A stretch of DNA of 64,000 bases from Streptomyces sp. NBC_01429 (lineage in GTDB: Bacteria; Actinomycetota; Actinomycetes; Streptomycetales; Streptomycetaceae). The notes below the pieces were generated by a model that saw only the letters and a program-made list of their open reading frames with translations, had not been told where the DNA came from and did no database searches. The position numbers were made by a program, and so were the translations under genes. Below, piece by piece: positions 34,666-43,081 of this stretch. Within the stretch, counting starts at the first letter, position 1. Every line of letters starts with the position of its first letter. The DNA is taken from the NCBI RefSeq assembly GCF_036231945.1, contig NZ_CP109599.1, forward strand, positions 5,607,501 through 5,671,500, given 5' to 3'.

Positions 34666-37370
34666 CCGCCGGAGAGCGGGCCGGGCGGGCAGAGGTGAGC
34701 GGGGCACATGAGTGGAACGGGTTGACCGCGTCGAAGGAAGAGAAGGAAGAGATCGCCAACATGGTGTGGTCGGGCACATGGGTCGCCGAGCGGCTCGGGA
34801 TCGAACTCGCCGGCGGCGAAGAGCTGCGGGACCTGCTGGGGCTGGCGCTGCGCCGCAACCCCAAGCGGGCGCACCTCCTTGTCTCGAATGTGCTCGGCAA
34901 GCATGTGCCGCAGCGCCCCGAAGTCGTATACGGCACCGGTGTCGCACTCGGCGAGCGCGTGGCGGAGCTGCTGGGCGACGACACGGAGCGCGCGGTGGTG
35001 CTCGGGTACGCGGAGACCGCCACCGGCCTCGGCCACTCGGTCGCCGACGGGGTGCGCCACGCCCCGTACCTCCACTCCACGCGCCGCCCGGTGCCGGGGG
35101 TGGAGCGGGCGGGCGGCTTCGAGGAGTCGCACTCCCACGCGACCTCGCACCTGCTGCTGCCGGAGGACCCCGGGCTGCTCGCCACGGACGGGCCGCTGGT
35201 CCTGGTCGACGACGAGTTCTCCACGGGCAACACCGTGCTCAACACGATCCGCGCGCTGCACGGGCGCTATCCGCGCGCCTGGTACGTGATCGTCGCGCTG
35301 GTCGACATGCGCTCGGTGGCGGATCAGGGGCGGCTCGCGGAGTTCGCCGGGGAGATCGGCGCCCGGGTCGATCTGGTGACGCTCGCCTCCGGGACGGTCC
35401 GGCTGCCGGACGGGGTGCTGGAGAAGGGCCGCGAGCTGGTGGCGGAGCACGAGCGGGGGGAGGGCGCGGGAGCGCCCTCGGGGGTTTCCGTCCCTGCCGG
35501 ATCTGACGGGTCTGCCGTCTCGCCCGCCGCCTCTGGTGGGTCTGACGTGTCTGGCGGGTCTGCCGGGCCTGACGTGTGCCGGGTCGCGCTCGGCTGGCCC
35601 GCCGGGCTCCCCGACGGCGGCAGACACGGCTTCACGCCTGACCACCGGGCCCGGCTGGAGTCCGCGCTGTCCGCCATGGCGGCGGAGATCGCCGCCGGGC
35701 TTGGCGACGGCGTCCGGCGCGTACTGGTGCTGGGCTTCGAGGAGCTGATGTACGCCCCGCTGCGGCTCGCCGAGGCGCTGGAGCGCGGATCGGCGGACAT
35801 CGAGGTGCGGTACTCGACCACGACGCGCTCGCCCGTGCTCGCCGTCGACGACCCCGGATACGCGATACGCAGCCGGCTCGTCTTCCCCGCGCACGACACG
35901 GCGGCCCTCGCCGAGGAGGACCGGGCCGGCGACCGGTACGCGTACAACGTGGCGGGCGGCGGTTTCGACGCCGTCGTGGCCGTCGTCGACTCCCTGGGGG
36001 ACTCTCCCGAGCTGCACGCCCCCGGCGGACTGCTGGCCCGCCTCGGCGCGCACATACCGCGCGTGGTGCTGGCCGTGGTCCCCTCGTACCTCCCGGCGTA
36101 CGCCCTTCCCGGCCCCCGGGAGGCGTCGGACCCCCGGCACCACCACTCCCCGCAGCACCCCCACAGCCCCCAGGAACCCCCCATGCTGCCCGACCCCCTC
36201 CGCGGCCCCGCCTTCTCCTCCTACGCGCCCGACGACGTCGGCTGGCTGCTCCAGGACCTGTCCGACGTGGAACTGGAAGCCCCTACCGAGGAGCGCGAGG
36301 AGGCGATTCAGAGCGGCGGCGCGCACTACGCCGAATCCCTCCCCGTCGAGTACCAGCCCAGCGATCAGTACCAGCGGCTCTTCAAGTCCGCCCTGGACAC
36401 CTCGGCCGCCCGGATCGCCCGCGCCGTCGGCACCGTCACCGAGACCGTGCTCGCCGAGCGGTCGCCCCGGCCCGTGCTGGTGTCGCTGGCTCGCGCCGGT
36501 ACGCCCGTCGGTGTGCTGATGCGCCGCTGGGCGCGGCACCGGCACGGCCTGGACCTGCCGCACTACGCCATCTCCATCGTGCGCGGCCGGGGCATCGACG
36601 CCAACGCCCTGCGCTGGCTCGCCGCCAACCACGACCCCGCCGATGTCGTCTTCGTGGACGGCTGGACCGGCAAGGGGGCCATCACCCGCGAACTGGCCCA
36701 GGCGCTGGCCGAGTTCAACGACGCCCACGGCCTCAGTGGCACCCATGGCACTCGTGGCACCCATGGCTTCGACGCCGAGATCGCGGTCCTCGCCGACCCG
36801 GGCGGCTGCGTACGGACGTACGGCACCCGGGAGGACTTCCTCATCCCCTCCGCCTGCCTCAACTCCACCGTCTCCGGGCTGATTTCCCGTACGGTGCTGC
36901 GCGCCGACCTGGTCGGCCCCGACGACTTCCACGGCGCGAAGCACTATCGCGAACTGGCCGGGGCCGATGTCTCCGGCCACTTCCTGGAGACCGTGGCCGC
37001 CCGCTTCGACGAGGTCGCGGACGCCGTGGACGCCGAGGCCAAGGAGATGCTCGCGGCGGACCGGGCGCCCACCTGGGAGGGCTGGGCGGCCGTCGAGCGG
37101 ATCAGCGAGGAGTACGGCATCCACGATGTGAACCTCGTCAAGCCGGGCGTCGGCGAGACCACGCGCGTGCTGCTGCGGCGCGTCCCCTGGAAGATCCTCG
37201 CCCAGCGCGACGCGGGCGCCGACCTCGACCACGTCCGGCTGCTGGCCGAGCAGCGCGGCGTACCGGTGGAGGAGGTCGACGGCCTCCCGTACACCTGCGT
37301 CGGGCTGATCCACCCGCAGTACACGCGCGGCGCGACGGGCGCGGACGGCAGGGCGGTGGTCGCGCCGTGA
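34662..37370 (+). CDS. Fused phosphoribosyltransferase (TRSP) and StiP-family protein
   Basis: 902 residues in one open frame. The first half (about 1-490) is a phosphoribosyltransferase of the Ter operons: VVYGTGVALGERVAELLG and the PRPP motif PLVLVDDEFSTGNTVLNTIRAL (about 182-203), then a TRSP-type domain with VLVLGFEELMYAPLRLAEAL. A Pro/His-rich linker (about 486-507) leads to the second half from MLPDPLRGPAFSSY (ATG 36183), a StiP-like part: LVSLARAGTPVGVLMRRW, VVFVDGWTGKGAITREL, ADPGGCVRTYGTREDFLIPSACLNSTVSG. These are usually two genes. No stop separates them; an AGGA seven bases before ATG 36183 leaves internal initiation possible. An insert with GTHGTRGTHG-type repeats sits near residue 690. 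Confidence 0.85.
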   Translation: MTAGERAGRAEVSGAHEWNGLTASKEEKEEIANMVWSGTWVAERLGIELAGGEELRDLLGLALRRNPKRAHLLVSNVLGKHVPQRPEVVYGTGVALGERVAELLGDDTERAVVLGYAETATGLGHSVADGVRHAPYLHSTRRPVPGVERAGGFEESHSHATSHLLLPEDPGLLATDGPLVLVDDEFSTGNTVLNTIRALHGRYPRAWYVIVALVDMRSVADQGRLAEFAGEIGARVDLVTLASGTVRLPDGVLEKGRELVAEHERGEGAGAPSGVSVPAGSDGSAVSPAASGGSDVSGGSAGPDVCRVALGWPAGLPDGGRHGFTPDHRARLESALSAMAAEIAAGLGDGVRRVLVLGFEELMYAPLRLAEALERGSADIEVRYSTTTRSPVLAVDDPGYAIRSRLVFPAHDTAALAEEDRAGDRYAYNVAGGGFDAVVAVVDSLGDSPELHAPGGLLARLGAHIPRVVLAVVPSYLPAYALPGPREASDPRHHHSPQHPHSPQEPPMLPDPLRGPAFSSYAPDDVGWLLQDLSDVELEAPTEEREEAIQSGGAHYAESLPVEYQPSDQYQRLFKSALDTSAARIARAVGTVTETVLAERSPRPVLVSLARAGTPVGVLMRRWARHRHGLDLPHYAISIVRGRGIDANALRWLAANHDPADVVFVDGWTGKGAITRELAQALAEFNDAHGLSGTHGTRGTHGFDAEIAVLADPGGCVRTYGTREDFLIPSACLNSTVSGLISRTVLRADLVGPDDFHGAKHYRELAGADVSGHFLETVAARFDEVADAVDAEAKEMLAADRAPTWEGWAAVERISEEYGIHDVNLVKPGVGETTRVLLRRVPWKILAQRDAGADLDHVRLLAEQRGVPVEEVDGLPYTCVGLIHPQYTRGATGADGRAVVAP

Positions 37371-38239
37371 GCACCGCGAGGAGTTCAGCCGTCAGCCCCG
37401 CCACGAGTCCCACTGTCAGCCCCGCCGCGAGTTCCGCCCCCACGCTGGTCGCCAGCGACCTCGACCGCACGCTCATCTACTCGGCCGCCGCGCTTCAGCT
37501 CGCCGTGCCCGACGCCGAGGCGCCCCGGCTGCTCTGCGTCGAGGTGTACGAGAGCAGGCCGCTGTCGTATCTGACGGAGACGGCGGCGGGGCTGCTCGAC
37601 CGGCTGGCCCGTACGACCGTCTTCGTGCCGACGACGACCCGCACGCGCGAGCAGTACGGCCGTATCCATCTGCCGGGCCCGGCGCCGCGGTTCGCGATCT
37701 GCGCCAACGGCGGGCATCTGCTGGTCGACGGGGTGTCCGACCCCGGCTGGCAGCGTACGGTGGCCGCCCGGCTGGCGGAGGAGTGCGCGCCGCTCGCCGA
37801 GGTCCGGGCCCATCTGCTGTCCGCCGCCGACCCCGCGTGGCTGCTCAAGGAGCGGATCGCGGAGGATCTCTTCGCGTATCTGGTGGTCGACCGCGCGCTG
37901 CTGCCGGAGGGCTGGGTGGCGGAGCTGGCCGAGTGGGCGGGGGAGCGCGGCTGGACGGTCTCGCTCCAGGGCCGGAAGATCTACGCCGTACCGCGACCGC
38001 TCACCAAGAGCGCCGCGATGCGCGAGGTGGCCCGCAGGACCGGCGCCGTACGCACGCTGGCGGCCGGTGACTCGCTCCTGGACGCGGATCTGCTGCTGGC
38101 CGCGGACCGGGGATGGCGCCCGGGCCACGGAGAGCTGGCCGACGCCGACTGGAGCGCGCCGCAGGTGGAGGCGCTGCGCGAGACGGGGGTCGCGGCGGGC
38201 GAGGAGATACTGCGGCGGATGGCGGCCGCGGCCGCCTGA
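37367..38239 (+). CDS. HAD family hydrolase of the Ter operon
   Basis: 290 residues, GTG overlapping the previous stop. After a Ser/Ala/Pro-rich leader of about 27 residues comes motif I LVASDLDRTLIYS (nucleophile Asp and Asp+2), motif II VFVPTTTRTREQY, Lys candidates in RPLTKSAAMRE and motif IV LAAGDSLLDADLLLAADRG with its Asp pair. CANGGHLLV is typical of Cof-like HADs. It should remove a phosphate from a phosphorylated metabolite, perhaps the product of the PRTase and aldolase genes before it (inference). Last gene of the operon. Confidence 0.9.
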   Translation: MSTARSSAVSPATSPTVSPAASSAPTLVASDLDRTLIYSAAALQLAVPDAEAPRLLCVEVYESRPLSYLTETAAGLLDRLARTTVFVPTTTRTREQYGRIHLPGPAPRFAICANGGHLLVDGVSDPGWQRTVAARLAEECAPLAEVRAHLLSAADPAWLLKERIAEDLFAYLVVDRALLPEGWVAELAEWAGERGWTVSLQGRKIYAVPRPLTKSAAMREVARRTGAVRTLAAGDSLLDADLLLAADRGWRPGHGELADADWSAPQVEALRETGVAAGEEILRRMAAAAA

Positions 38240-38257
38240 CCGCCGCCGCCAGGACCG

Positions 38258-38479
38258 TCAGCCGCAGCAGCCGCCCCCGCAGCAGCCGCCACCTCCGCCA
38301 CCGGCGGCCGGGGCGGGGGCGCCGCTCTTCGCGGCGCCGCCGACCGCGACGGTGGAGAGCAGCTTCACGGTGTCGTCGTGTCCCTCGGGGCAGGAAGCGG
38401 GCGCCGAGGACTCCGCCATCGGGCGGCTCAGCTCGAAGGTGTCACCACAGGAGCGGCAGCGGTACTCGTAGCGAGGCAT
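38258..38479 (-). CDS. FmdB-type zinc ribbon protein with Cys-rich tail
   Basis: 73 residues. MPRYEYRCRSCGDTFELSRPMAESSAPASCPEGH is the FmdB-like zinc ribbon with three Cys and one His/Cys position. The C-terminus is a flexible Gly-rich run ending CCGGGCCG, adding four Cys. Such tails could bind metal but this is not proven. TAGCCT at 38486-38491 lies six bases before the ATG, so the transcript is probably leaderless. It converges with the HAD gene by 18 bases. Confidence 0.88.
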   Translation of the reverse strand: MPRYEYRCRSCGDTFELSRPMAESSAPASCPEGHDDTVKLLSTVAVGGAAKSGAPAPAAGGGGGGCCGGGCCG

Positions 38480-38503
38480 GCGGTCAGGCTACGGGACAAC
38501 CCC

Positions 38504-39142
38504 TCAGCCGACACCCACCCGGCCGTGGCCGCCCCGTGCCCTGGCGCGCTGTTCGCGGTCGGCCTCTTCCGGGTGGCGGGCGCGCCAGTACGGATTGTCG
38601 TGCGGGAGTCTGCCGCTGACGCGTCCGTACATTCCGAAGAACATCAGCAGCAAACCGACCACGAAGCTGAAGAGGACATTCTGGATGTGGAAGGCGAGGA
38701 AGTTGTAGCTGGTATCCAGCAGCGCGAGATTGACGAATCCGCTGGCGACGAAGAGGACGCCGAGGCCCATGTTCAGGGTCGAGGCCGTATTGCCGCCGAT
38801 CACCATGCCGATGAGGAGCAGCAGCCCGACGCAGATGGACAGCACGCTGAGGGTGCCGTTCGCGTTGAGGCCGGCGACCCGCTGACCGCCGGTGCCGAAG
38901 AAGCCGATCTTGTCGACCAGCCCGAGGATGCCGAAGGCGATCAGGAAGAGCCCCATCAGGCCGGCGCCGATGCGGTAGACCTGGTTGAGGCGGTGGTCGA
39001 GGGGGAGCTGCGAGTCGATCGAGACCCGGCGCCGCGGGCGCCGCTGGTGCCGCTGGTGCCGGGGTTCGTGCAGGTCGTCGCGGTGGGCGTAGGGCGGCGG
39101 ATCGTGCCGTACGACTGCGGGAGGTGTCGCTCGGGTGGCCAT
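38504..39142 (-). CDS. DUF4383 membrane protein
   Basis: 212 residues with four hydrophobic segments: QVYRIGAGLMGLFLIAFGILGLV, NGTLSVLSICVGLLLLIGMVIG, NMGLGVLFVASGFVNLALL and NVLFSFVVGLLLMFFGMYG. This is the DUF4383 pattern common in actinomycete membrane proteins of unknown function. The N-terminal 45 residues are polar and Arg/His-rich, the C-terminus basic. AAGGAGG lies about ten bases before the ATG. Possibly a separate unit from FmdB gene downstream, 24 bases away. Confidence 0.88.
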   Translation of the reverse strand: MATRATPPAVVRHDPPPYAHRDDLHEPRHQRHQRRPRRRVSIDSQLPLDHRLNQVYRIGAGLMGLFLIAFGILGLVDKIGFFGTGGQRVAGLNANGTLSVLSICVGLLLLIGMVIGGNTASTLNMGLGVLFVASGFVNLALLDTSYNFLAFHIQNVLFSFVVGLLLMFFGMYGRVSGRLPHDNPYWRARHPEEADREQRARARGGHGRVGVG

Positions 39143-39326
39143 GGGGGCGGGCCTCCTTGGGCGGGCGATAGAGGTATCGCGTGCGCTTCATCAAGGATCC
39201 GCCCGGTATGACGGGGAGACAAGTCGACAAGGCGGTGCCCGGGGCGTCCGGGGCCGTACGGCCCGGGCCGCGCCCCGGGCCACGGCCCCGACCACCGGCC
39301 CGAGCCGCAGACCGTACCCCGGCCGG

Positions 39327-40721
39327 TCAGCCTCCCGCGCCCCGCTCCTCGCGGATGTCCGAGACGACCCGGGCGGCGGTGTTCCGTACCGCCTCCGTCT
39401 CGGTCAGGAACTGCCAGTAGTCGGGATGGCGGCCCTCCAGCGCGGCGACCGCCCGGTCCAGCCTGCCCACGGAGTCGTCCAGCGGACGGGCGTGCCGGGG
39501 CTCGGGGGTGTGCCGGCCGGTCATGGCCAGGCGCTGGGCGTCCCTGATCGCGAAGCGCGTACGGTCGATCTCCTGCTGCGGGTCCTTCGACACGGCGTTC
39601 AGCCGCCGCAGCCGGTCACCGGCGGCGGACACCGCCTCGTCCGTACCGTTCAGCAGCGCGCGTGCCGTGCTGAGCCGCGAGGTCGCGTCGGCCCAGCGCT
39701 GCTCCTCGCGCGCCTTGCCGGCCTCCTTGAGCTTCTCCTCGGCCTTCCGGACGCTGCTCGCCGCCTGTTCAGGGACCTGCTGGAGGTCCTGCCAGCAGGC
39801 GGCGGTGAAGCGGCGCCGCAGCTCGCTGAGGACCGGGGCGACGGTGCCCGCCCGGGTCGTCAGGGCCTGGGCGCGGGTACGGAGCGACACGAGGCGCCGG
39901 TCGATCTCCTGGGCGCGCTCGGGCAGCCGCGCCGCCTCCGCCCGTACGGCCTCGGCGGCGTGCAGCACCTGCTCGGCGCGCTGGAGCGTCTCCGGCACGC
40001 CGTGCTGTCCGGCGCCCTGGTTGAGCCGGGTGAGTTCGGGGCCGAGGGCGGCGAGCCGGGCGGCGAGATCGTCCGCCCGCAGTCCGGCGCCGCGCACCGC
40101 GTCGAGAGCGTTGCTCGCGGCGAGGAGCGCCGCTCGCGCCCGCTCGACGGCGGGAGCGAGCCGGGCGAGCTGCGTCTCGGCCTTGTCGAGGAGCGGCCCG
40201 AGGCTCTGGGCGAACCGGTCGAGGTCGCCCTTGACCCGGTTCAGCGCGTCCTTGGCCGCCGCCAGCTCGTCGCGCGCCTTCGACGCTGCCGATGCCTCCA
40301 GGTCGTCGCGGTCCAGGTCGTGCGCGTCCACCGCCTCGATGTAGCCGTGGCTGGCCTCGTCGATCCGCTGCCCCAGCGCGGTGAAGTCACCGGCGGCCTT
40401 GCGGGCGGCGGGCGAGCCGTCCACGGCCGTGATCGTCTCTATGGAGATCCGCAGATCGCGCTGGGCCGTGTCCAGCTCGTAGAAGGCCGCCGCCGCCGCG
40501 TCCTTGGCGGCCTGGGCATCGGCCCGCAGGCTCTCGGACCGGCCGCCGAACCAGCGCCGGGTCCCTCCGCCCGCGAAGGCGGCCGGCGCGGAGGCCACCA
40601 GCAGGGGCACCGGGAGCAGCATCAGCGTGAGGACATCCGTGAGGACACCACCCGCGGCACGCGTCTTCGCTCTCGCTCTCACAACCGCCTGCGGCTGCGC
40701 GTGCGCGTGTGTCGCCGTCAC
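39327..40721 (-). CDS. Long coiled-coil protein of unknown function with N-terminal hydrophobic segment
   Basis: 464 residues, GTG start, GAGAGGG just upstream. Residues 25-50 (LTDVLTLMLLPVPLLVASAPAAFA) could be a membrane anchor or signal peptide. The rest is almost entirely alpha-helical with Ala, Glu, Arg and Leu heptads, e.g. RADAQAAKDAAAAAFYELDTAQ and EEKLKEAGKAREEQRWADATSRL, broken by short turns with Asp-Gly. No family recognised. It could be a structural surface or cell-envelope filament. No clear operon partner; the DUF4097-like gene is 75 bases further on the same strand. Confidence 0.75.
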   Translation of the reverse strand: MTATHAHAQPQAVVRARAKTRAAGGVLTDVLTLMLLPVPLLVASAPAAFAGGGTRRWFGGRSESLRADAQAAKDAAAAAFYELDTAQRDLRISIETITAVDGSPAARKAAGDFTALGQRIDEASHGYIEAVDAHDLDRDDLEASAASKARDELAAAKDALNRVKGDLDRFAQSLGPLLDKAETQLARLAPAVERARAALLAASNALDAVRGAGLRADDLAARLAALGPELTRLNQGAGQHGVPETLQRAEQVLHAAEAVRAEAARLPERAQEIDRRLVSLRTRAQALTTRAGTVAPVLSELRRRFTAACWQDLQQVPEQAASSVRKAEEKLKEAGKAREEQRWADATSRLSTARALLNGTDEAVSAAGDRLRRLNAVSKDPQQEIDRTRFAIRDAQRLAMTGRHTPEPRHARPLDDSVGRLDRAVAALEGRHPDYWQFLTETEAVRNTAARVVSDIREERGAGG

Positions 40722-40795
40722 ATCCCTCTCCCGTGCCGAGATCCGTCATGGCCTGGTTCATTCTCCCACCAGGTAGTGACGAACACACGGGCCGG

Positions 40796-41590
40796 TTAGT
40801 TCGCGCTTCGCACAGTGACCTTCCCGTTGTCGGTGCGGGCCTTCACCACGTGGGCGCTGTCCTTGTCGTTCGGCACGTCCACGTCGACGGAGCCGTTGTC
40901 GCTGGACGTCGTCACGGCGTACGAGACGGCCGAGCCGTCCGGGCTGTCCGGGCCGGACCGGGGCAGCTCGATCTCGATCCTGCCGTTGTCGCTGCTGGTG
41001 TCCACGCTGTCGGGCACCTCGGCCAGCCCGAGCCGGATCGCCCCGTTCTCCGTCTTGGCGGTCACGGCCCTGGCGGAGACGCCGCGTGCGGTGATGGAGC
41101 CGTTGTCGCTCCTGAGGTCGAGCGGTCCGCCGGAGTCCTTGACGTTCACCGCGCCGTTGTCCGACGTCACCTTGAGCGCGGTGTCGAATCCGGTCGCGGT
41201 CACCTTCCCGTTGTCCCCGTGCACCGTCACCGCGACCCCGCGCGGCACCTTCACGTCGTGGCGGGAGGAGCAGTCGCTGGCGATTCCGCTGCACTTCACC
41301 TTGAGCGTGAGCGTGTCACCGTCCATCTTCCACACGCCCTTCGGCCCGCTCCCGGCGAACACCCAGCCGTCGATCTGCCGGGACACCTCGACCGACTTCA
41401 CATCGGCGGGTACGAGATCGATCTCCGCGTTGCCGGCCTCGATGGTCAGCGACTTCCCGGCGAGGTCGAACGACTTCTTCTCCACGGGCGCGCCCGACGG
41501 ATCACTCCCGCACCCGCCCATGGTCATCGCGACGATCACTGCCCCGCCCGCCGCGACGAGCGCGCGCGTGCGGTTCCGGCTTCCGGCCAC
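40796..41590 (-). CDS. DUF4097-like surface lipoprotein with beta-repeat
   Basis: 264 residues, GTG start, GGGGGG site. Signal and lipobox MTMGGC (Cys 27) anchor it outside the cell. The mature part has repeats of the kind VHGDNGKVTA, TSDNGAVNVK, RSDNGSITAR, ENGAIRLG, SSDNGRIEI, SSDNGSVDV and RTDNGKVTV, each a beta-strand plus a DNG turn, consistent with a right-handed beta-helix as in DUF4097/DUF4098. No catalytic motif. It is likely a stress or adhesin-like surface protein. It precedes the coiled-coil gene on the same strand. Confidence 0.85.
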   Translation of the reverse strand: MAGSRNRTRALVAAGGAVIVAMTMGGCGSDPSGAPVEKKSFDLAGKSLTIEAGNAEIDLVPADVKSVEVSRQIDGWVFAGSGPKGVWKMDGDTLTLKVKCSGIASDCSSRHDVKVPRGVAVTVHGDNGKVTATGFDTALKVTSDNGAVNVKDSGGPLDLRSDNGSITARGVSARAVTAKTENGAIRLGLAEVPDSVDTSSDNGRIEIELPRSGPDSPDGSAVSYAVTTSSDNGSVDVDVPNDKDSAHVVKARTDNGKVTVRSAN

Positions 41591-41786
41591 GTTGGGGTCC
41601 CCCCGAATGTCCGTACGTGGTGTGCGTACGTGTTGTCCGTGTGCGTTGGCTGTACGTCTTGCCTGCGCGCCTGGTCCGCGCCTGTTCGCTCCTTCACCTT
41701 AGGAACGAAAGCCCCCGGCTCCGATCCGGCCGCCCACCCTCTCCGGGGTAGGGATATCCCCCTCCCCGGGCAGGGCGCGACGCGGT

Positions 41787-41817
41787 TTGCGGCGGGGCCC
41801 CATCCGCCATGTACGCT
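41787..41817 (+). promoter_or_regulatory. Possible promoter of the tRNA gene
   Basis: TTGCGG (41787-41792) and TACGCT (41812-41817), 19 bases apart, 15 bases before the tRNA. The longer stretch 41591-41786 shows no other feature apart from repeated CGTACGTG-like words. Confidence 0.4.
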
Positions 41818-41831
41818 GTTCCCTCATCCAC

Positions 41832-41903
41832 GGGTGCGTAGCTCAGGGGTAGAGCGCTGCTCTTACAAAGCAGATGTCGGCGGTTCGAAACCGTCCGCGC
41901 CCA
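41832..41903 (+). tRNA. tRNA-Val (anticodon UAC)
   Basis: Acceptor GGGTGCG (41832-41838) pairs with CGCGCCC (41896-41902) with one G-U. D-arm GCTC...GAGC, anticodon stem CTGCT/AGCAG with loop CTTACAA (anticodon TAC) and T-arm GGCGG-TTCGAAA-CCGTC are intact. Discriminator is A; CCA is not encoded. 72 bases. It reads GUA and other valine codons. Confidence 0.95.
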
Positions 41904-41921
41904 CAGCGGTAATCAGCAGGC

Positions 41922-41957
41922 GAGAGGCCCCCGACCGGTCATGGTCGGGGGCCTCTC
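41922..41957 (+). terminator. Terminator after tRNA-Val
   Basis: Perfect 15-base stem 41922-41936 / 41943-41957, loop GGTCAT, 19 bases past the tRNA. Confidence 0.85.
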
Positions 41958-42098
41958 TCGATATGTACGTCTCAGCTCAAGGACGTTGCGGGCGGAAGTC
42001 CCCGGCGGGAGGATCAGTGGGCGAGTCGCGATCCTCCGGCCCCCGAGCCGCGCGGATGCCGGTTGGGTGCGCGGGGCCGAGCGGAACTAGGGAGCTGT

Positions 42099-42551
42099 AT
42101 GGGACGGGTACGGGGCCGGGTCCGGGTGCTGGGCGGTGTGCTGGCGGTGGCGCTGGTGTCGGTGGGGTGCGGCGCGTCTGCGGTCGCCGAGGACGACCGG
42201 GATCCCTCGGGCAGGGAGGCGAAGCCGGTGCCGTGCGCGGAGGCCATGGAATTCGCCGACCTGGGTGGACTGCCGGAGGGGGCGAGTGAGGCCACCTGCG
42301 TGACCATGAGCGCGCTGGACACGTACTACGACGTCGGATTCCGCATCCCTCGGGCCGACTTCGACACCTGGCTGGCCGCGGCCCATCCCGGTACGAAGCT
42401 GACCCCGTCCTGTGCCGGCGAGCACGTCGACGCCTGTGCCCAGATCCAGCTGGATCCGCCCGCCGAGGGAGGCGCGGTGGCGATCGACGTGCGTGTGGAG
42501 AACAAGGAGGGGGGCAACGCCCTCGTGCACCTCCGGCCCTTCAACACCTGA
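42099..42551 (+). CDS. Small lipoprotein of unknown function
   Basis: 150 residues from ATG 42099. Arg-rich n-region, hydrophobic core LGGVLAVALVSVGC with Cys 24 in the lipobox. Mature part is acidic with CAEAMEFADLGGLPEGASEATC (disulfide candidate) and a second Cys pair SCAGEHVDAC. No family recognised. It is monocistronic, plus strand, between the tRNA gene and a minus-strand gene. Confidence 0.75.
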   Translation: MGRVRGRVRVLGGVLAVALVSVGCGASAVAEDDRDPSGREAKPVPCAEAMEFADLGGLPEGASEATCVTMSALDTYYDVGFRIPRADFDTWLAAAHPGTKLTPSCAGEHVDACAQIQLDPPAEGGAVAIDVRVENKEGGNALVHLRPFNT

Positions 42552-42617
42552 GCGACCTGGGAGACCCGGGAGACCTGGTCCGCTCGACCCCCGCCGCGGC
42601 GTCGCCCCCCCCTCGCG

Positions 42618-43013
42618 TCAGCCGCCCGCGATCGCCCGCACGCTCTCCTGGGCCGACGCCACCAGCCCGAGCAGCGCCGTCGCGCTGCCCACCAGGGTGC
42701 GGAGCCGTTCCAGGCGGCCGACGATGCGGTCCTGGTCCACCTCGTCCGCCGCGAGTTCCTCCTCGATCGCGTCGGCCTCCTCGCGGGCCTCCGACCGTCG
42801 CCCGGCCGGAAGTTCGGCGTCCGCCAGGAGGCGTCTCAGCTCGCCGACGGCGTCCAGGGCCGCGCGAACGGCCTCGGCATCGGCGGCGCTCGCCGCGCCG
42901 ACCGTGTGGTGGGCGGTCGCCGACGCGTTGCGGCCCGCCGCCAGGGCGCTCCCGCTCACCTGCGCGTGACCGCTCAGTACGATGCCCTCGTTCACCTGCG
43001 GGCCCTCGCCCAT
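42618..43013 (-). CDS. Small protein with helical C-terminus, unknown function
   Basis: 131 residues. An N-terminal Gly/Ala segment (VNEGIVLSGHAQVSGSALAAGRNASATAHHTVGAA) looks like one turn of a beta-helix. The rest is helical (DAVGELRRLLADAELPAG, ADEVDQDRIVGRLERLRTLVGSATALLGLVASAQESVRAI). No signal peptide. It is downstream of the large membrane gene at 43082 on the same strand, 68 bases away, so probably in one operon. Both end or begin with Gly-rich beta-like segments. Confidence 0.7.
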   Translation of the reverse strand: MGEGPQVNEGIVLSGHAQVSGSALAAGRNASATAHHTVGAASAADAEAVRAALDAVGELRRLLADAELPAGRRSEAREEADAIEEELAADEVDQDRIVGRLERLRTLVGSATALLGLVASAQESVRAIAGG

Positions 43014-43081
43014 GGAAAGCTCCCCTCACTTCGTCGTTGTCGCTGGAGTGGTCGCGGAGTGGTCGCCGGAGTCGTCGCGTG

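Noticed and set aside
33621-37313. 1230-residue minus-strand reading frame over the Ter enzyme operon
   Set aside because: Complement of PRTase-StiP and aldolase; no family features.
40815-41600. DNG repeats considered as CRISPR-like array
   Set aside because: Repeats are coding, irregularly spaced and protein-level only.
41832-41960. tRNA-Val as an integration site for a mobile element
   Set aside because: No duplicate of the 3' end, no integrase or excisionase gene in the window.
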